Positions 1-9,371 are shown, counted from the first letter of the stretch. The stretch is 64,000 bases of DNA from Zeimonas sediminis (GCF_023721795.1 NZ_JAMQYE010000001.1:1612001-1676000); one strand, 5' to 3'. The notes: a model not told the origin generated them from the sequence alone. A program made the numbers and translations.

Positions 1-381
1 GCTCGCCATCGGCACCGCCGCCTCGGCCGCCCGGTTCATGCTCAGCACGAACTCGTCGACCTGCTTCTGGTAGCCGGCCATCCGGGCGACGTCGGCCACC
101 TTCTGGATCGACGAGGGCATCAGGATCTTCACCGCCTGGTTGCCGAAGTAGCCGTCGCGCCTGGCGAGGTTCGCGACCGCGCGCTCGGTGCCCACGGCCA
201 GCGCCTCCTTGATGCCGGCGACGTCGGTCTGCGCGTCGCCGCTGCCGACGCTCCCGGAGGACAGGCCGGGGAGCGCGGCGCCGCCCTTCTTCAGGAGGTC
301 GTCGAGCCGGGGCAGCTGCGCGCGCGCGGTGCCGCAGGCCAGCAGTGCGGCCAGCGCCGCCAGGGTCGTTCGCCGGTTCAT
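1..381 (-). CDS. DUF4197 family exported protein (partial, C-terminus outside window)
   Basis: The reverse strand encodes the first 127 residues of a DUF4197-type protein; the rest lies before base 1. Residues 1-21 are a signal peptide with a basic start (MNRR), an Ala/Leu core and a likely cleavage after ARA at residue 21, so the protein should be periplasmic. After it come the family hallmarks: a KEALAVGTERAV helix, a DGYFGN turn, an ILMP segment and the MNRAAEAAVPMA stretch at the window edge. The ATG at 379-381 is the only start that keeps a full signal peptide. The biochemical role of DUF4197 is unknown. It is divergent from the MarR gene, with 135 bp between the starts. Confidence 0.8.
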   Translation of the reverse strand, partial: MNRRTTLAALAALLACGTARAQLPRLDDLLKKGGAALPGLSSGSVGSGDAQTDVAGIKEALAVGTERAVANLARRDGYFGNQAVKILMPSSIQKVADVARMAGYQKQVDEFVLSMNRAAEAAVPMAS

Positions 382-454
382 GCTCGGGCTCCATGCATCG
401 TCGGACACCATGCTTGCTTTCTTGCCATCCTAGCCGATGCGGGTCGACCGTAGC

Positions 455-498
455 TTGCCGTGACCAATCTATTGCATCTACAATTGTTGTATCTACAT
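455..498 (+). promoter_or_regulatory. Putative sigma-70 promoter overlapped by a tandem operator for the MarR/MFS operon
   Basis: A -35-like TTGCCG (455-460) and a -10 TACAAT (479-484) are separated by 18 bp. Over the -10 and start point lie two 12-bp direct repeats, TTGCATCTACAA (472-483) and TTGTATCTACAT (487-498), offset by 15 bp; each is itself a TTG-N6-CAA-like half palindrome. This is what one expects for a MarR dimer site repressing its own promoter. Binding is inference. Confidence 0.55.
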
Positions 499-516
499 TT
501 TCACGTCCGGCCTGCG

Positions 517-975
517 ATGACGACACCCACTTCCCGGCCCTCCAGGGCCTGCACCAACTTCCGGCTTCGCCAGTTGACCCGCCGCGTCACCCAGTTCTAC
601 GACGCCGAGCTGGGGAAGGCCGGCATCAGGACGACCCAGTACGCTCTGCTCTCGCACGTGCTGAAGCTCGGCCCGGTGCGCCCTGGCGAGCTGGCCCGGG
701 CAATGACGATGGACGCGTCCACACTGACCCGCAACCTCAGGCCCCTGGTCGAAGCCGGCTGGATCGAAATCTCGGCCGGGCCCGACGCGCGTTCCCGCAT
801 GGTCACGATCACCGAGGCCGGACGGGCCCGGCGCGAGGCCGCCCGCGATGACTGGCAGCGCGCCCAGACCGGCCTCGAGGCACGCCTCGGTCGGTCCCGG
901 GTGCTCGCCTTGCACGCGCTGATCGACGAATCCCTGGCGCTGCTCGATGCGCCAGCCGACGGAGACATCGAATGA
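517..975 (+). CDS. MarR family transcriptional regulator
   Basis: A 152-residue winged-helix regulator from the ATG at 517. The order is typical of MarR: N-terminal helices (NFRLRQLTRRVTQFYD), recognition region GELARAMTMDASTLTRNL near residues 62-80, wing (DARSRMVTITEAGRARRE), and a C-terminal dimer helix. An upstream in-frame ATG at 460 would place the start inside the promoter and operator repeats, so 517 is preferred. The stop overlaps the next start (ATGA at 972-975), so it is translated with the MFS transporter, which is the likely regulated target; the ligand cannot be told from sequence. Related regulators often respond to phenolic compounds or drugs. Confidence 0.88.
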   Translation: MTTPTSRPSRACTNFRLRQLTRRVTQFYDAELGKAGIRTTQYALLSHVLKLGPVRPGELARAMTMDASTLTRNLRPLVEAGWIEISAGPDARSRMVTITEAGRARREAARDDWQRAQTGLEARLGRSRVLALHALIDESLALLDAPADGDIE

Positions 976-2276
976 GCCAGTCCCCAGGCGGATCCGGGCG
1001 ATCCCCGGGCGCTACCACCGCCGCCGCGCCGGCCCCCGCGCAGATCGCCGTCTGGCTGGTGCTGCTGGCCGCCGCCGGCACCTTCGCGCTCACGATGGGC
1101 ACCCGCCAGACCATGGGCCTGTTCCTGAGCCCGCTGAACAGCGCGACAGGGCTCGGGCTCGGCAGCATCAGCCTGGCCTTCGCCTTCGGCCAGCTCTGGT
1201 GGGGGCTCACGCAGCCCTTCGCCGGCGCGATCGCCGACCGGATCGGCGCCGGCCGGGTGTTGCTGGCCGGCGTCATGCTGGTGGCGCTGGGCACTGCGCT
1301 CACCCCCTTCATGACGACCACCTCGGGCCTGGTGCTGGCGATCGGCGTGCTGGCGGCGGGCGGCGCCGGCATGGCCGGCCCTGCCGTGCTGATGGCCGCG
1401 ACGATGCGGCTGCTGCCGCAACGGATGCGCGGCATGGCGACCGGCATCGTCAACGCAGGCGGCTCGTTCGGCCAGTTCGCGATGGCGCCGATCGCCGGCG
1501 CGCTGATGGTCGGCTACGGCTGGTCGATCGCGATGCAGGTGCTGGGCGCGATCGTGCTGCTTGCGCTGCCGGCGGCCTTCCTGCTGCGAGGCAACGGGCA
1601 GGCGGCGCAGCCGGCTTCCGCGCCGCCCGCGGGACCGGCTACCCCCGCTGCTGCGGTTGCCCCCCGGCCCGCCGGCGCCCGCGCCGCGCTCGCCGAAGCC
1701 GCGCGCGACCCGAGCTACCGGATGCTCGCCGCCGGCTTCTTCGTCTGCGGCTTCCACGTCGCCTTCCTGGCCACCCACCTGCCGGGCGTGATCGCCACCT
1801 GCGGGCTGCCGGTCCAGTTCGGCGCCTGGTCGCTGGCCATGCTGGGCCTGTTCAACATCGTCGGCAGCGTGGCCATGGGCTGGGCGGTCGGTCGCTGGCG
1901 GATGAAATCGCTGCTGTCGCTGGTCTACGCGACCCGCGCGCTGGCGGTACTGGCCTTCCTGCTGGCTCCCAAGACCGGTTTCACGGTGCTGGCCTTCTCG
2001 GCGGTGATGGGCCTGACCTTCCTGTCCACCGTACCGCCGACCGCCGGCCTGGTGGCCAAGCTGTTCGGCACGACGAACATGGCGATGCTGTTCGGCGTGG
2101 TCATGCTGTCGCACCAGATCGGCGGCTTCCTGGGCGCCTGGCTCGGCGGCCGGATGTTCGAGGCCACCGGCAGCTACGACTGGGTCTGGTACATCGACAT
2201 CATGCTGGCCGTCGGCGCCGCGCTGATCCACCTGCCGATCCGCGAGGCGCGGATCGCGCGTCCGTCGGCCGCCTGA
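972..2276 (+). CDS. MFS transporter
   Basis: A 434-residue major facilitator with about twelve hydrophobic segments split into two halves by a Pro/Ala-rich loop near residues 205-230. The cytoplasmic motif-A region between TM2 and TM3 reads GAIADRIGAGRVLLAG (residues about 87-102), as in MFS permeases, and the second half contains PPTAGLVAKLFG, common in oxalate/formate-antiporter and monocarboxylate-like MFS proteins. The start overlaps the marR stop (ATGA). The partnership with a MarR repressor suggests an inducible exporter or uptake system for a small organic molecule; the substrate is unknown. Confidence 0.88.
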   Translation: MSQSPGGSGRSPGATTAAAPAPAQIAVWLVLLAAAGTFALTMGTRQTMGLFLSPLNSATGLGLGSISLAFAFGQLWWGLTQPFAGAIADRIGAGRVLLAGVMLVALGTALTPFMTTTSGLVLAIGVLAAGGAGMAGPAVLMAATMRLLPQRMRGMATGIVNAGGSFGQFAMAPIAGALMVGYGWSIAMQVLGAIVLLALPAAFLLRGNGQAAQPASAPPAGPATPAAAVAPRPAGARAALAEAARDPSYRMLAAGFFVCGFHVAFLATHLPGVIATCGLPVQFGAWSLAMLGLFNIVGSVAMGWAVGRWRMKSLLSLVYATRALAVLAFLLAPKTGFTVLAFSAVMGLTFLSTVPPTAGLVAKLFGTTNMAMLFGVVMLSHQIGGFLGAWLGGRMFEATGSYDWVWYIDIMLAVGAALIHLPIREARIARPSAA

Positions 2277-2293
2277 GCCGCGCGCCGGCCGGC

Positions 2294-2317
2294 CACCCGG
2301 GGATCCGTGCCCGGGTG
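2294..2317 (+). terminator. Hairpin after the MFS gene
   Basis: Perfect 8-bp inverted repeat CACCCGGG / CCCGGGTG with an 8-base loop, 17 bp after the MFS stop and before ribA. There is no downstream U-run, so it is at best a weak or factor-assisted terminator. The rest of 2277-2483 shows nothing else I can support apart from a lone -10-like TATCAT at 2400-2405. Confidence 0.35.
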
Positions 2318-2483
2318 CCGGGCCGGACCGCCCACGCGCAAGCGCCCCCCGCGCGGCGCAGCCCGGAACGTGCCGGGAGCGCCGGTCGGCGCGGCCCGAT
2401 ATCATTCGCCTTTGCGACCCGCCGGTCGACGAACCGAATCATGGCGACCCGGCGGCGCCCACGGCCCCGGATCCCCCACGCGC

Positions 2484-3155
2484 ATGGCGAACCAGACGCC
2501 CCTCGAAGACAGGCCCGAACCCACCGCCGGCGAAGCCGCGATCCGGCTGGTCGCGTCCTGCCGCCTGCCCACCGAGTGGGGCGTCTTCGAGCTGCACGGT
2601 TTCGAGGAGGCCGCCACCGGCCGCGAGCATGTCGCGCTCGCGATGGGCGACATCGCCGACGGCCGGCCGGTGCTCGCCCGGCTCCACTCCGAGTGCCTGA
2701 CCGGCGACGCGCTGTTCAGCCTGCGCTGCGACTGCGGGCCGCAGCTCGAGGCCGCGCTGGCGGCGATCGCCGCCGAAGGCCGCGGCCTGCTGCTCTACCT
2801 GCGCCAGGAAGGCCGCGGCATCGGGCTGCTGAACAAGATCCGCGCCTACCGGCTGCAGGACGAAGGCGCCGACACGGTCGAGGCCAACCTGCGGCTCGGC
2901 CTGGCGCCGGACCTGCGCAAGTACGACATCGCCGCCGACATGCTGGTGCAACTCGGCGTGCGCTCGCTGCGCCTGATGACGAACAACCCGCGCAAGATCC
3001 GCGCGCTCGAGAAGGCGGGCATCGAGATCGCCGAGCGGGTGCCGCTGCAGATCGAGCCTAACCCGCACAACGCCGGCTACCTGCGCACCAAGCGCCAGCG
3101 CCTGGGCCACCTGCTGGCCGCCAGCGGCCTGCAGCCCGACGAGACCGCGCCTTGA
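2484..3155 (+). CDS. ribA: GTP cyclohydrolase II
   Basis: Opens GTP to 2,5-diamino-6-ribosylamino-4(3H)-pyrimidinone 5'-phosphate, the first step of riboflavin synthesis, in the cytoplasm. The 223-residue protein carries the zinc site as Cys71, Cys82 and Cys84 ([17 protein letters not shown]), the [16 protein letters not shown] active-site stretch at 107-122 and the MTNNPRKI loop near 165-172. It is a stand-alone cyclohydrolase II without the DHBP-synthase half of bifunctional RibBA. The ATG at 2484 gives the usual family N-terminus; upstream in-frame sequence is low-complexity. Its TGA overlaps the TTG of the next gene. Confidence 0.95.
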   Translation: MANQTPLEDRPEPTAGEAAIRLVASCRLPTEWGVFELHGFEEAATGREHVALAMGDIADGRPVLARLHSECLTGDALFSLRCDCGPQLEAALAAIAAEGRGLLLYLRQEGRGIGLLNKIRAYRLQDEGADTVEANLRLGLAPDLRKYDIAADMLVQLGVRSLRLMTNNPRKIRALEKAGIEIAERVPLQIEPNPHNAGYLRTKRQRLGHLLAASGLQPDETAP

Positions 3156-4324
3156 GCGCGAACGCACCGGGCCAGGCGGCCGGCATCGACGTCGCGCGCA
3201 GCGACGCGATCGTCGTCGGCGCCGGCATCGTCGGCGCGGCCTGCGCCCGCCGGCTCGCCGAGGCGGGCCTGCGGGTCACCGTGCTCGAGCGCGAAGCGGC
3301 GCCCGCCACCCACTCGACCGGCCGCAGCGCGGCCGGCATCCGGGTGCAGTTCAGCGAGGCGGTCAACGTGCTGCTGTCGGCGGCGAGCCTGGACGAGTAT
3401 CGCGCGATGCCCGAGGCCGCCTACCGGCCGGTCGGTTACCTGTTCTTCGTGCCGCCCGCGCTGTGGCCGGCTCATCTCGAAGGCTACGAACTGCAGCGCT
3501 CTCTCGGCATGCCGGTCGAGCGGCTCACCCCGGAGCAGGCCGCCCGGATCGTGCCGGCCCGCATCGACGACATCGCCGGCGCCACCTGGTGCCCCGCCGA
3601 CGGCGTACTGGATCCGCACGGCATCGCGATGGCCTTCCTGGCCGAGGCCAGGCGGCTCGGGGCGGCCGTCCGCCTGAACGCGCCGGCGCAGGCGATCGCG
3701 AACGCCGGTTCGCCCGCCGCGGCGCGCTGGCAGGTGCGCACGCCGGCGGGCACGTTCGAGGCCCCGGTGCTGGTCAATTGCGCGGGCGCCTGGTCGGGCG
3801 AGGTCGGCCGCCTCGCCGGACTCGAGGTGCCGGTCGGCCCGGCGCGCCGGATCGTGTTCGCGACCGGCCCGCGAGTCGAGCCGAGGGTCTTCCCGCTGAC
3901 GGTGGATGCCGGCACCGGCTTCTGGTTTCGCTCGGAGGGGCAGCGGCTGATCTTCGGGCTGAGCAACCCGGAGGACACCGGCTTCGAGGAAGGCATCGAC
4001 TGGCCGTGGCTCGAGACCGCGTACCCGGTCGGGCTCGAGCGCTTTCCCTGGTTCGAGACGCTGGACCTCGACCGCAAGGCGAGCTGGTGGGGCTACTACG
4101 AAGTGACGCCCGATCACCAGCCGGTGGTCGGGCCCATGCCGGGTGCTCCCGGCTGGTTCAACGCCTGCGGCTTCTCCGGGCACGGCGTGCAGCAGGCCGC
4201 CGCGATCGGCCGGGTCGTCGCCGCCCAGGTGCGCGGCCAGCAGCCCTTCGTCGACGTGTCGTCGCTGTCGATCGAGCGCTTCGCCGCCGGCGCGCCGGCG
4301 AAGCGGGAGTCGCTGATCGTCTGA
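3152..4324 (+). CDS. FAD-dependent oxidoreductase (DAO family)
   Basis: A 390-residue D-amino-acid-oxidase-fold flavoprotein. The N-terminal dinucleotide fold has the GxGxxG core ([17 protein letters not shown], residues 23-39) and an acidic strand end (VLERE); a second FAD contact near the C-terminus reads [19 protein letters not shown]. Such enzymes oxidise amine or imino carbons of amino acids, sarcosine or glycine derivatives, or 2-hydroxyglutarate; the substrate cannot be assigned here. The start is a TTG at 3152 overlapping the ribA TGA (TTGA), so translation is probably coupled to ribA, and riboflavin is the precursor of its cofactor. That functional link is suggestive only. Confidence 0.87.
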   Translation: MSANAPGQAAGIDVARSDAIVVGAGIVGAACARRLAEAGLRVTVLEREAAPATHSTGRSAAGIRVQFSEAVNVLLSAASLDEYRAMPEAAYRPVGYLFFVPPALWPAHLEGYELQRSLGMPVERLTPEQAARIVPARIDDIAGATWCPADGVLDPHGIAMAFLAEARRLGAAVRLNAPAQAIANAGSPAAARWQVRTPAGTFEAPVLVNCAGAWSGEVGRLAGLEVPVGPARRIVFATGPRVEPRVFPLTVDAGTGFWFRSEGQRLIFGLSNPEDTGFEEGIDWPWLETAYPVGLERFPWFETLDLDRKASWWGYYEVTPDHQPVVGPMPGAPGWFNACGFSGHGVQQAAAIGRVVAAQVRGQQPFVDVSSLSIERFAAGAPAKRESLIV

Positions 4325-4392
4325 GCGCGGCGAGGCACGCGTCGACGGCGACGCCCCTGTTCGGCAGGCCCGAACGCTCGCCGCCCGGAAGC

Positions 4393-5136
4393 TCAGCGAT
4401 GACGCGCGCGCGCCAGGTCCAGCGCCCGCGCCGCCGCGGCCAGGCCCATCGCCGCGGTGACCGTCACCAGCGAGCCGTAGCCGGCGCAGGACAGCGCGGC
4501 CCCCGGCGCCTCGGCCGCGCGGCCGCCGCCCATGTGCTCGTCGCTGTAGACCACCTCGACGCCGAAGCGCTTGCCCGGTTCGCGCGGAAACCCGTGCTCG
4601 CGCCGCAGGCGGGCGCGCAGCGAGGACAACAGCGCGTCGCCCTTCGCGTTCGCGAGATCGTCGCGCCTCAGCCGCAGCGGATCGTGGCGGCCGCCGGCGC
4701 CGCCGCAGACGAGCAGCTTCTGCCGGCGGGCGCGACACAGCGCGACCAGCGCCACCTTCGAGCGGACCTGGTCGATCGCGTCGACGACGATCGCGTCGGC
4801 CGGGACGATGTCGGCCGCGTTGTCGGGCGTGACGAACTCGTCGACGGCCGTCACGCGGCAGTCCGGGGCGATGTCGGCGATCCGCGCGCGCATCGCCTCG
4901 ACCTTGGCCGCGCCGAGCGTGGACTCGAGCGCCAGCACCTGCCGGTTCAGGTTGGACTCCGCGATGTGGTCGAGGTCGATCAGCGTGAGCCGCCCGACGC
5001 CGGACCGCGCCAGCGCCTCGGCGGCCCAGGAACCGACACCGCCCAGCCCGATCACGCAGACGTGGGCGGCGGCGATCCGCGCGAAGGCGTCGTCGCCGAA
5101 GACGCGCGCGACGCCCGAGAAACGCCGGGGCGTCAA
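4393..5136 (-). CDS. tcdA: tRNA threonylcarbamoyladenosine dehydratase
   Basis: An E1-like (ThiF/MoeB/HesA fold) ATP-dependent enzyme that cyclises the t6A base at tRNA position 37 to ct6A. Residues begin MTPRRFSGVARVFG, matching the usual TcdA N-terminus, followed by the nucleotide loop VIGLGGVGSWAAEALARSG, LIDLDHI and the NLNRQ arginine finger, then CGGAGGRHDPLRL and the family tail SCAGYGSLVTVTAAMGLAAA. Length is 247 residues against about 268 in E. coli. The TTG at 5136 overlaps the stop of the quinone reductase (TTGA). The final hydrophobic stretch agrees with the membrane association known for the family. Confidence 0.92.
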   Translation of the reverse strand: MTPRRFSGVARVFGDDAFARIAAAHVCVIGLGGVGSWAAEALARSGVGRLTLIDLDHIAESNLNRQVLALESTLGAAKVEAMRARIADIAPDCRVTAVDEFVTPDNAADIVPADAIVVDAIDQVRSKVALVALCRARRQKLLVCGGAGGRHDPLRLRRDDLANAKGDALLSSLRARLRREHGFPREPGKRFGVEVVYSDEHMGGGRAAEAPGAALSCAGYGSLVTVTAAMGLAAAARALDLARARHR

Positions 5137-6101
5137 GGCAGCAGCAGCGACGACCCGGTGGTCTTGCGCGATTGCAGGTCCTGGTGCGCCTTCACCGCGT
5201 CGGCCAGCGCGTAGCGCTGGTCGATCTCGATCTTCACCTTGCCCGAGCCGACCATCCGGAACAGGTCGGCCGCCATCTCGACGAGGTTCTCGCGCCTGGC
5301 GGTGTGGGGCATCAGCCCGGGCCGGGTCAGGTAGAGCGAGCCCTTGAGCACGGTGAGCGGAATCGGCGGCACCGGCCCCGACGCGTTGCCGAAGCTCACC
5401 ATCAGGCCGAAGGGCTGCAGCGAGTCGATCGACATCTGGAAGGTGTCCTTGCCGACGCCGTCGTAGACCACCGGCACCATCGCGCCCTTCGTGATCTCGC
5501 GCACCCGCTCGGGCACGTTCTCCTTGCGGTACAGGATCACGTGGTCGGCGCCGAACTTGCTCGCGAGCGCCGCCTTCTCCTCGGAGCCGGCCGTGCCGAT
5601 CACGGTCACGCCCAGCGCCTTGGCCCACTGCATCGCGATCAGGCCCACGCCGCCGGCAGCGGCGTGGAACAGGATCGTCTGGCCCTTCTGCAGCTTGTAG
5701 GTGCGGCGGAACAGGTACTGGACGGTCAGGCCCTTGAGCATCATCGCCGCGGCGGTCTCGAAGTCGATCTTCTTCGGCAGCTTGACCAGCACGGCGGCGG
5801 GCATGTTGCGCAGCTCGGCGTAGGCGCCGACCGGCCCGCCGCAATAGGCGACCCGGTCGCCGACCTTCACTTCGGTCACGCCGGCGCCCACCGCGGTGAC
5901 CACGCCGGCCCCCTCGAGGCCGATGCCCCCCGGAAGCGGCATCGGGTAGAGCCCGCTGCGATAGTAGGTGTCGATGAAATTGAGGCCGAGCGCGTGGTTG
6001 CGCACCTGGGCCTCGCCCGGGCCGGGCGCGCCGACCTCGACATCGACCAGTTTCATCACCTCGGGACCGCCGGTCTCGGTGATCCGGATCGCCTTCGCCA
6101 T
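5133..6101 (-). CDS. NADPH:quinone oxidoreductase, zeta-crystallin type
   Basis: A 322-residue medium-chain dehydrogenase/reductase without the catalytic zinc site. The N-terminal GroES-like domain has GLNFIDTYYRSGLYP and GLEGAGVV; the Rossmann half has HAAAGGVGLIAMQWAKALG near residues 147-165 and the VYDGVGKDTF loop. These enzymes reduce quinones or alpha,beta-unsaturated carbonyls with NADPH. The ATG at 6101 is preceded by GGGAGACGAAG on the minus strand. It sits after the SDR gene, with a 9-bp-stem hairpin between them, and overlaps tcdA. A paralogue lies at 42054-43034. Confidence 0.92.
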   Translation of the reverse strand: MAKAIRITETGGPEVMKLVDVEVGAPGPGEAQVRNHALGLNFIDTYYRSGLYPMPLPGGIGLEGAGVVTAVGAGVTEVKVGDRVAYCGGPVGAYAELRNMPAAVLVKLPKKIDFETAAAMMLKGLTVQYLFRRTYKLQKGQTILFHAAAGGVGLIAMQWAKALGVTVIGTAGSEEKAALASKFGADHVILYRKENVPERVREITKGAMVPVVYDGVGKDTFQMSIDSLQPFGLMVSFGNASGPVPPIPLTVLKGSLYLTRPGLMPHTARRENLVEMAADLFRMVGSGKVKIEIDQRYALADAVKAHQDLQSRKTTGSSLLLP

Positions 6102-6127
6102 CTTCGTCTCCCTCGTCTGTCGAATCT

Positions 6128-6149
6128 GGCCGGCCGCTCTCGGCCGGCC
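6128..6149 (-). terminator. Strong GC hairpin between SDR and quinone reductase genes
   Basis: GGCCGGCCG-CTCT-CGGCCGGCC: a perfect 9-bp stem with a 4-base loop in the 74-bp gap after the SDR stop. There is no U-tract, so it may attenuate read-through or protect the 3' end of the upstream message rather than stop transcription fully. Confidence 0.4.
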
Positions 6150-6175
6150 GCCAGCCTGGTTTGCCTGTCGGGCCC

Positions 6176-6955
6176 TCAGAAGGTGCCCGGGTAGTTGCCG
6201 CCGTCGATCAGGAAGTTCTGCCCGGTCACGTAGCCGGCCTGCGCGCTGCACAGGTAGGCGCAGGCCTGGCCGAACTCCCACGACGTGCCGAAGCGGCCCG
6301 CCGGGATCGAGGCCATGCGCCGCGCGGCGGCTTCCTCGACCGTGATGCCGGCGGCATCGGCCGCCGCCTTGTTGGTGCCGCGCAGGCGGTCGGTGTCGAA
6401 CATGCCGGGCAGCAGGTTGTTGATCGTCACGTTGTGCACGACCGTCTTGCGCGCCAGGCCGGCGACGAAGCCGGTCAGGCCCGAACGCGCGCCGTTGGAC
6501 AGGCCCAGGATGTCGATCGGCGCCTTGACCGCGCTCGACGTGATGTTGACGATGCGGCCGAACTTGCGCTCGATCATCGGGTCGACGGTGGCCTTGATCA
6601 GCTCGATCGGCGTCAGCATGTTCGCGTCGATCGCCTTGATCCAGTCGTCGCGGCCGAACTTGCGGAAGTCGCCCGGCGGCGGGCCGCCGGCGTTGTTGAC
6701 CAGGATGTCGACCTGCGGCGCGGCGGACAGCGCCTCCTTGCGGCCGGCCTCGGTCGTGATGTCGCACGCGACCGCGCGGACCTCGACGCTGGTCTCGCCG
6801 GCGATCCGCTTCGCGGCCTCTTCCAGCGGGCCGGCCGAGCGCGCGTTGATCACCAGGTTCACGCCCTCCTTCGCGAGCGAGATCGCGCAGCCGTAACCCA
6901 GTCCCTTGCTGGCGCCGCAGACCAGCGCCCACTTTCCGGCAATGCCGAGATCCAT
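6176..6955 (-). CDS. SDR family protein with atypical active site
   Basis: A 259-residue short-chain dehydrogenase/reductase fold: cofactor loop GASKGLGYG (residues 14-22), NNAGG (88-92), serine pair S140/S141 (ITSSAVKAP) and C-terminal VTGQNFLIDGG. The canonical Tyr-x3-Lys is absent: thirteen residues after Ser140 the sequence reads LSNGARSGL, putting Ser at the Tyr position (153) and Arg at the Lys position (157). A subgroup usually annotated as 3-oxoacyl-ACP reductase shares this, so it is probably not a sequencing error. The reaction is unknown. ATG at 6955; only 2 bp separate it from the stop of the upstream DMT gene. Confidence 0.85.
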   Translation of the reverse strand: MDLGIAGKWALVCGASKGLGYGCAISLAKEGVNLVINARSAGPLEEAAKRIAGETSVEVRAVACDITTEAGRKEALSAAPQVDILVNNAGGPPPGDFRKFGRDDWIKAIDANMLTPIELIKATVDPMIERKFGRIVNITSSAVKAPIDILGLSNGARSGLTGFVAGLARKTVVHNVTINNLLPGMFDTDRLRGTNKAAADAAGITVEEAAARRMASIPAGRFGTSWEFGQACAYLCSAQAGYVTGQNFLIDGGNYPGTF

Positions 6956-6957
6956 CG

Positions 6958-7863
6958 TCAGACTCTCCGTTGTTGTCGTGTCAGGAAAAAGATACCGGCA
7001 AGCACGATCGCCGTGCCGATCACCTGCGTTCCGGAAACGGGCTCGCCGAGCAGCAGCGCGCCGAGCGCGATCGTCGAGACCGGGCCCAGCATGCCGGTCT
7101 GGGCCGCAGCTGCCGACCCGATGCGGTCGATCGCGAACATCACCAGGAAGACCGGCAGCACGGTGCACAGGGTACCGTTGAGCAGCGAAAGCCACCAGAC
7201 CGGCGCCGGTTGCGCGAGCAACGCGGCAGGATCCAGCACCAGCGCCTGCGCGATGCAGGCCAGGCTGGCCACGATGCTCGCCCAGGCGGTCAGCCGCACC
7301 GGGCCCAACCGCTTGACCATCTCGCCGCTCATCACCAGGTAGACCGCGTAGGACAGCGCACTGGCGAAGACCAGCGCGCCGCCGAGCGGCACGTTGGCGC
7401 CCTCGAAGCGCACGTCGTGCGCGAAGACCACCAGCACCCCCAGGTAGGCGATCGCCAGCGCGATCACCTCGTGGCGGCGGATCGGCCGGCGCAGGGCCAG
7501 CGCCGAGATCAGCAGCACCAGCGTCGGGTTCAGGTACAGGATGATCCGCTCCAGTCCGGCCGAGATGTACTGGAGGCCGAGGAAGTCGAGGTAGCTCGCC
7601 AGGTAGTAGCCGAGCAGCCCGAGCAGCAGGACCCGCGCGCGGTCACCCCGCCGCCAGGCGATCGGCGAGCGCCGGCCGATCCACCAGGCGGCCGCCGCGA
7701 AGAACGGCAGCGCGACCAGCATCCGCATCGCGATCAGCGTGGCCGGGTCGACCTGGTGGCGGTAGGCGAGCTTGACGATGATCGCCTTGGCCGAGAACAG
7801 GACGGCGCCGGTCGCGGCCAGCGCGAAGCCGCCGGCGCGCGCCGGGGCAGGCGCCGCGGTCAA
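6958..7863 (-). CDS. DMT superfamily transporter (EamA)
   Basis: A 301-residue inner-membrane permease with ten hydrophobic helices in two EamA repeats (for example [16 protein letters not shown] early, and [18 protein letters not shown] plus VLAGIFFL at the end of the second repeat). It starts from a TTG at 7863 that overlaps the DUF853 stop (TTGA), so it is translationally coupled to that gene. The family exports amino acids or metabolites; no substrate is predictable. It is one of three unrelated-context EamA transporters here (also 29213 and 60974). Confidence 0.87.
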   Translation of the reverse strand: MTAAPAPARAGGFALAATGAVLFSAKAIIVKLAYRHQVDPATLIAMRMLVALPFFAAAAWWIGRRSPIAWRRGDRARVLLLGLLGYYLASYLDFLGLQYISAGLERIILYLNPTLVLLISALALRRPIRRHEVIALAIAYLGVLVVFAHDVRFEGANVPLGGALVFASALSYAVYLVMSGEMVKRLGPVRLTAWASIVASLACIAQALVLDPAALLAQPAPVWWLSLLNGTLCTVLPVFLVMFAIDRIGSAAAAQTGMLGPVSTIALGALLLGEPVSGTQVIGTAIVLAGIFFLTRQQRRV

Positions 7864-9371
7864 CGCCGCTTGCCGCCGAGCAGCGTGCCGAGGATCCCGC
7901 GAACGATCTGCCGGCCGAGCGTGGAGCCGATCGAGCGGGCGGCGCTCTTGGCCATCGCCTCGACCGTCGATTGCCGGCGGCCGCCTCCGCCGCCCAGGAT
8001 GTCGTCGAGGATGCCGCCCTGGCCCGCGCTGCCGGCCCGGCCCCTGGCCTGCTCCTTCGACGCCTGCTCGGCGGCCTGCTGCGCGGCCTCGCTCTCGGCC
8101 CTGGCCTTCAGCATCTCGAACGCCGACTCGCGGTCGACGGTCTTGTCGTAGACCCCCGCCACGATCGACCGGCGCAGCAGCGGCGCGCGCTCCTCGTCGG
8201 TGATCGGCCCGATCCGCGAGGCGGGCGGACACACCCACGCGCGCTCGACGACGCTCGGCCGCCCCTTCTCGTCGAGCATCGAGATCAGGCCCTCGCCGAC
8301 GCCCAGCTCGGTGATCGCCTTCTCGGTGTCGATCGCCGGGTTCTGGCGCATCGTGCTCGCCGCGGTGCGCACCGCCTTCTGGTCGCGCGGCGTGTAGGCG
8401 CGCAGCGCGTGCTGCACGCGGTTGCCGAGCTGGCCCAGCACGGTCTCGGGGATGTCGAGCGGATTCTGGGTCACGAAGTAGACGCCGACCCCCTTGGAAC
8501 GGATCAGCCGCACCACCTGCTCGATCTTGTCGAGCAGCGCCTTGGGCGCGTCGTCGAACAGCAGGTGCGCCTCGTCGAAGAAGAACACCATCTTCGGCTC
8601 GTCGCGGTCGCCGACCTCGGGCAGGCGCTCGAACAGCTCGGACAGCAGCCAGAGCAGGAAGGTGCCGTAGAGCTTCGGCGCGTTCAGCAGCCGGTCGGCG
8701 GCCAGGATGTTGACGACGCCCCTGCCCTGCGCATCGGTCTGCATCAGGTCGTCGACGTTCAGCATCGGCTCTCCGAAGAAGCGATCCGCCCCTTGCTGGT
8801 CGAGCACCAGCAGCGCGCGCTGGATCGCGCCGATCGAAGCAGCCGACACGTTGCCGTAGCCGGTGGTGAATTCCCGGGCATTGTCGCCCACGAACTGCAG
8901 CATCGCCCGCAGGTCCTTGGCGTCGAGCAGCAGCAGCCCCTGCTCGTCGGCGATCCTGAACACCAGGTGCAGCACGCCCTCCTGGGTCTCGTTCAGGCCC
9001 ATCATCCGCGACAGCAGCAGCGGCCCCATGTCGGACACGGTGGCGCGCAGCGGGTGCCCCTTCTCGCCGTAGACGTCCCACAGCGTGACCGGGAAACCGC
9101 TGAAGGCGGGCATCTCGAAACCGAGGCGGTCGAGCCGCTCCTTCAGCTTGGGCGAGGCGGCGCCGGGCTGCGAGATGCCGGTCAGGTCGCCCTTCACGTC
9201 CGCCATGAACACCGGCACGCCGATCCCGGAGAAGCGCTCGGCGAGCACCTGCAGCGTGACCGTCTTGCCGGTGCCGGTGGCCCCGGTGATCAGGCCGTGC
9301 CGGTTGGCGAGCGCGGGGAGCAGTTGCAGCGGCGTGTCGCCGTGTCGGGCGATGACGAGGGGCTCGGTCAT
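7860..9371 (-). CDS. DUF853 / HerA-type ATPase (YjgR-like)
   Basis: A 503-residue P-loop ATPase. Walker A is GATGTGKT (residues 30-37), Walker B is [12 protein letters not shown] near residue 240, and an arginine-rich C-terminal segment ([10 protein letters not shown]) precedes the family ending [20 protein letters not shown]. The family is related to the HerA/FtsK DNA-pumping motors, but its cellular job is unproven. ATG at 9371; first gene of a minus-strand operon running through DMT, SDR, quinone reductase and tcdA. Its start is divergent from yebC across 136 bp. Confidence 0.88.
   Translation of the reverse strand: MTEPLVIARHGDTPLQLLPALANRHGLITGATGTGKTVTLQVLAERFSGIGVPVFMADVKGDLTGISQPGAASPKLKERLDRLGFEMPAFSGFPVTLWDVYGEKGHPLRATVSDMGPLLLSRMMGLNETQEGVLHLVFRIADEQGLLLLDAKDLRAMLQFVGDNAREFTTGYGNVSAASIGAIQRALLVLDQQGADRFFGEPMLNVDDLMQTDAQGRGVVNILAADRLLNAPKLYGTFLLWLLSELFERLPEVGDRDEPKMVFFFDEAHLLFDDAPKALLDKIEQVVRLIRSKGVGVYFVTQNPLDIPETVLGQLGNRVQHALRAYTPRDQKAVRTAASTMRQNPAIDTEKAITELGVGEGLISMLDEKGRPSVVERAWVCPPASRIGPITDEERAPLLRRSIVAGVYDKTVDRESAFEMLKARAESEAAQQAAEQASKEQARGRAGSAGQGGILDDILGGGGGRRQSTVEAMAKSAARSIGSTLGRQIVRGILGTLLGGKRR

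Noticed and set aside
597-2405. 602-codon minus-strand open frame across marR and the MFS gene
   Set aside because: Gln/Arg/Gly-rich shadow of two well-supported genes; no family motifs.
2277-2483. Possible FMN riboswitch before ribA
   Set aside because: The conserved FMN-element core sequences are not present; only a simple hairpin and a lone -10-like hexamer are visible.
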